DNA of 64,000 bases from Primulina eburnea (taxonomy: Eukaryota; Streptophyta; Magnoliopsida; Lamiales; Gesneriaceae): the NCBI RefSeq assembly GCF_022965805.1, contig NC_133105.1:2170001-2234000 (forward strand), read 5' to 3'. A program made the translations under genes and the position numbers. The notes beneath the pieces are model-generated. The model was not told the DNA's origin. It did no database searches and saw only the letters and a program-made list of their open reading frames with translations. Positions 59,988 to 64,000 of this stretch are shown piece after piece; position 1 is the first letter of the stretch; every line of letters starts with the position of its first letter.

Positions 59988-62900
59988 GACGCATGAGCGA
60001 TGGCAGGAAGAGTCGAACCAAATTCAGATCCTAGAAAAACAAATTGAAGCCCTTGCAACTAAAGAGGAGCTTTACTGGAAACACCGTAGCAGGGTAAATT
60101 GGTTAACTCATGGCGATAGAAATTCTAAATTCTTCCATGCTTATGCATCCAAAAGAAAAGCCAAGAATCTTATTAAGGGATTGATGTCTGCTCATGGGGA
60201 CTGGTACGATGACAAGAACGACATGTCGGAGTTGATAGTAAATTACTTCTCAGATTTATTTACCTCCACCACACCATCGGACTCAAACTTGAATAATGTA
60301 TTAGATTGCCTGCAACCGACAATTGATGAGGACATGCGAGCTTCCTTGGACAAGCCTTTTACTGCTAACGAAGTAAAGAAAGCTCTTTTTGATCAACATC
60401 TAGATAAAACACCGGGACCGGATGGTATGTCAGCTTTTTTCTTCCAAAAGTACTGGGCAGAACTTGAGGAAGAGGTAACAGCAACAGTCCTGGGTGTCCT
60501 AAATGAAGGAGATTCACTAGGAGGGCTGGAATGAAACAGTGGTTACGCTTATACCAAAAATTAAATCACCGATGATAGTGAAGGACTTCAGACCAATAAG
60601 CTTGTGCAATGTCTGCTATAAAATTGTAGCACGAACCTTGACAAATAGGCTCCGACCAATCCTCAAGAAAACAATCAATGAATTTCAGAGTGCTTTTGTA
60701 CCAGGCCGATTAATCACTGATAATATTATTCTGGGTTATGAGACGCTACATTGGATCCGTAGCAGGCAAGGGGGAAAACAAAAATATGCAACATTGAAAC
60801 TAGGCATGAGCAAGGCATACGACCGAGTAGAATGGAAATTCCTTGAGAAGGTTATGGAAAAAATAGGCTTCTCCATCAACTGGATAGAAAAGGTGATGAG
60901 ATGTGTCCGAACAGTCCAATATACATTCTCTCTCAATGGTGAACTCACGGAAAAAATAACCCCACAGCGAGGCGTGCGGCAAGGAGACCCACTCTCACCT
61001 TATTTATTTGTTTTGTGCGCCCAAGGACTATCTGATCTACTCCTACACTACGAAGCTCGCAACCTGTTTTCTGGAGTCAAAATAGCAAATTCTTGCCCTT
61101 CGATATCTCATCTCTTTTTTGCAGATGATAGCCTCATATTCTTCAAGGCTACTGTGGAAAATTGTGCTGGCCTTCGATTATGCTTTCACTTTATGAAAAG
61201 GCTTCAGGACAACTGATTAACTTCGACAAATCCGCATTATCGTTTAGCCCCAATACAACCGAGGATGAGGTCAATACAATCAAACAGATGCTTTCTGTCC
61301 GAGTTGTGCAGGGACATGATTTGTACTTGGGTCTACCGACGTTCTCTACCCGACAAAAAAAGATGCAATTTCAATATCTCATCGAGCGAATTGTGGAGCG
61401 AATAAAAGGGTGGGGCAGTAAGACCTATTCAGCTGGAGGCAAAGAAATCTTAATCAAATCTGTTCTACAATCAATACCGTCGTATGCTATGTCGTGCTTC
61501 CGCATTCCGAAATCTATCTTAGAGGCCATTGAAAAAGAGTGCTCGGACTTCTGGTGGGGCAAGGTAGATGAAAAGAAGAGAATGCATTGGAAAAAATGGA
61601 ACTCCCTATGCAAACCAAAGTGCTTAGGGGGTATGGGCTTTCGGCACATGGAAGCATTTAACAAAGCTCTGTTGGCGAAACAAATTTGGAGACTAATGAC
61701 TATGTCAGATTCTATGGTTGTGCGTGTCCTGAAAGCGAGATACTTCAAGCACCAAGACATTATGAAAGCTACAATCGAGAGCAACCCATCCTTCATATGG
61801 CGATCATTACTATGGAGTAGGCAGCTGATAGAAAAAGGGCTCAGTTGGAGAGTAGGTAATGGACAGAAGATTCAAACATTTAGGCCCAGTTTGGTTAGCT
61901 TGATTAGGGTCTGATTGTTTAGTTGTCACTTGTTTGCTATAATTTATAAATGTAATATTGACTATTAGGCAGACAAACTTCACTGTTTAGCTTGGACCAC
62001 AAATCCCTGCATTTCTCGTGGATAGTATTTATCATGCCCTTTTCAGAAACTCTATTGACCAAAATACCCTTGTTATTAAACATAAATGTTGCAAGTGGCG
62101 TACGGACACCCCATTCTCCTTCATTCTTCTCAGGAACCGATGGCTGGATTCTACCGTAGAAACCGAAAGTGGTGAAGAAAAATTCATCTTCTGCAGGGCC
62201 GATCTGTTAAATTTCCAACTTTGTTCGAAGGTAAAAGTCGATAAAGTACAGCTTGGTTTCTTTGTCTGATTATTGATTTTGTATGTCCTGCATAACGTTT
62301 TTCGGAGTACATAAACCTGAGGAAAATTAGTGACTGATGAACATTTCGTGTTTCACGTTGTCGTTGTTTAGTGCGAATGTGTTGTACATAGCCTACTAGT
62401 GTTCTGTTGTCGTTTACTTTTCAAGTTCTGGTACTGAAATTTTTAACCTCATTTTTTCTCCGTAAATCTTGTGCGAAATTTTATTATGTGACATTGTATG
62501 ACAGGTTTCTTGTGAATCTTTGTTGGGCGGTTGTAGAACAATGTGGAGAGGGTTTTCTCCTCCCCTCAGATTTCTTGGGAAATATACGGTAGCTTAGGCA
62601 GAAGGGAACAATAAGAGCAAATAAATTAAAATAAAACATGTAAGGGTATTTTGGTCATTTACAAATTTGACATGATTTTATCCCTCCTCTTACATTTGCA
62701 CCACACATGAGATTAAATACAACCCAAATTATATATCTTATCATATCCAACATTTATCAATCAAATTATCAATCATTCAATTATCACGTCCTAAAAACCA
62801 AGCGAACCCTTAGGGACAATTGGATCCCTGGTTTTCAAAACCCATTGCATGCACTACAAGTACAAGAGCAATATATGTCAGTGAGTACTCTCATCCAGGG

Positions 62901-64000
62901 AGGAGCATGGAATGATTCATTGATTCATCAGCTTTTCCCTTCCTATATTGCTGGTGAAATACTGAACATCCCAATAGCAGGTGATCTATCAGAGGACTCA
63001 ATATTCTGGAGACAAGGACCGAAAGGACGCTACTCGGTGCGGGACGGGTACAAGCGGGAAATCGGTTGCTATGAAGTCCCACCGAATTGCTCTGAAATCC
63101 AAGCAAGGAGTTGGTGGAAATCCTTATGGGCACTCTCGATCCCACCGAAAGCTCGTATCTTCTGGTGGAGAGCAATGCATAACATAATCCCAACCGAGGT
63201 AAATCTCTTGACTCACCATGTTCCAGTCCAGGGCCAATGCCAGCTCTGTAACTTTGGGTTTGATACAACTGAACATGCCTTATTCTGGTGCCCGTTAATT
63301 AAATCATGTTGGAAAGGTACTATTTTCAAATCACTTCTCCAAAGAGCTCATAAAGCCAATATAGTGGATATTTTCCTATGGATGAAAGAGCAAGTCAATC
63401 ATGAGGAATTCGAATCCTTTGCGATCCGCACCTGGGCAGTTTGGCATGAAAGATTACAGCTGCTGCACAAGAATAAACGAAACTTCACTAGTGCTGACAC
63501 AGATTGGAGCATTCACCTGTTGAACGCATATAAAGAAGCTCGCAAAGCGATTGGTATTGCACCGTCTCAGAGCTTACACAGCAAAAGCAGAAGGTGGAAA
63601 AATCCAGAGACTAACCAATTTCGCCTAGAAACAGATGCGGCCTACAATGCAAACTTAAATAGGTTCTCGGTGGGTGGAGCAATCCGTGATCATGAAGGAA
63701 AGATCGTACTTGCGTTTGGACATCAAACTAAAAAGACCCCATCAGTTGAGTATGCAGAACTGGAAGCCATGAGAGAGGGACTCAAAAAGGTGAAAGAATT
63801 CTCCCTACAGATTCAAGAAGTCACTTCGGACTCCTTACTGGCGGTGCAAGCAGTCACCTCCCCAGAGGAGGACTTAAGTTATACAGGTGCAATTGCACAT
63901 GAAGTTCGTACGCTACTTTCGGACCTTCGTGGGATTAAAGTTAATCATGTACGAAGATCAGCTAATGTAGTTGCTCATTCCATTGCTTGTTTTGCTATTT
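59988..64000 (+). mobile_element. 5'-truncated L1-type LINE, split and inactive
   Basis: Non-LTR reverse transcriptase sequence runs from the pre-RT region (YWKHRSRVNWLTHGDRNSKF) through motifs KTPGPDGM, DFRPISLCNV, SAFVPGRLITDNI, FADDSLIF and GQLINFDKSA. A zf-RVT region (CQLCNFGFDTTEHALFWC, near 63240-63290) and an RNase H domain (TDAAYN, AELEAMREGL, TSDSLLAV) follow and stay open to the window end. ORF1 and the endonuclease are absent, so the copy is 5'-truncated as is usual for LINEs. Damage: a frame shift near 60524, another near 61165-61175, the motif-A Asp replaced by Gly (LKLGMSKAYDRV), and a 927-bp insertion at 61883. The order RT-zinc-RNase H is that of plant L1 elements. Confidence 0.93.
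61883..62809. mobile_element. Tourist/Harbinger-like insertion inside the LINE (927 bp)
   Basis: The insert begins GGCCCAGTTTGGTTAGC and ends AAACCAAGCGAACCC, flanked by TTA (61880-61882 and 62810-62812). Without it and one TTA, the LINE frame reads on without change (QTF joined to RDNWIP), so the borders are exact. Sub-terminal inverted copies of GACCAAAATACCCTTG occur at 62057-62072 and 62642-62657. The 560 bases between them are less AT-rich and hold an 83-codon ORF (62018-62269) of unknown kinship, possibly captured host sequence. No transposase. Confidence 0.85.

Overview
The window is nuclear DNA of a flowering plant. It is AT-rich, genes are split by GT-AG introns, and plant-only families (HD-Zip II, WRC, FAD2, fibrillin, LEA_1) sit among Copia, LINE, SINE, TRIM and MITE elements. 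It is a dicot; a member of the asterids/Lamiales is my guess from protein flavour only. Exon models below were built by hand from reading frame plus splice signals, and every multi-exon model closes in frame.

Layout. 1-3521: a Copia retrotransposon on the minus strand (pol intact, gag gone), next to a decayed last exon of ribosomal protein gene RPL21 (3811-4057). 5574-6997: HD-Zip II gene of the HAT14 type (-). 7200-16600: repeat-rich gap with MULE-derived MITEs, a long AT run, a complete young non-autonomous LTR element with a hairpin-rich 84-bp tandem array (10330-13203), and a 313-bp TRIM (15578-15890). 16613-17911: RING E3 ligase (-). 19184-20838: WRC-domain gene (-). 22122-26329: metal tolerance protein C2 (-). 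27275-28945: actin (-). 32246-35019: plastid fibrillin (+). 35622-36773: FAD2 desaturase (-) with a 2.5-kb leader intron. 41856-42375: LEA_1 gene (+) with an ABRE-rich promoter. 43970-46204: CCCH-KH RNA-binding gene (-). 50038-53957: plastid enoyl-ACP reductase (+). 54581-55501: conserved plant gene of unknown function (+). 55589-64000: a SINE, a Harbinger-like element, two MITEs and a 5'-truncated LINE that is itself split by a 927-bp element.

How the genes relate. They are not an operon or a pathway cluster. The order MTPC2 - actin - FAD2 - CCCH-KH matches Arabidopsis chromosome 3 (At3g12100-At3g12130), while HAT14 - LEA - CCCH-KH matches the duplicate block on chromosome 5 (At5g06710, At5g06760, At5g06770). 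The window therefore looks like an unfractionated ancestral block whose members were split between two Arabidopsis copies. The gene identifiers are from memory. The most unusual sequence is the tandem hairpin array inside the identical-LTR element; the strongest structural evidence overall comes from target-site duplications read directly at nine transposon insertions.
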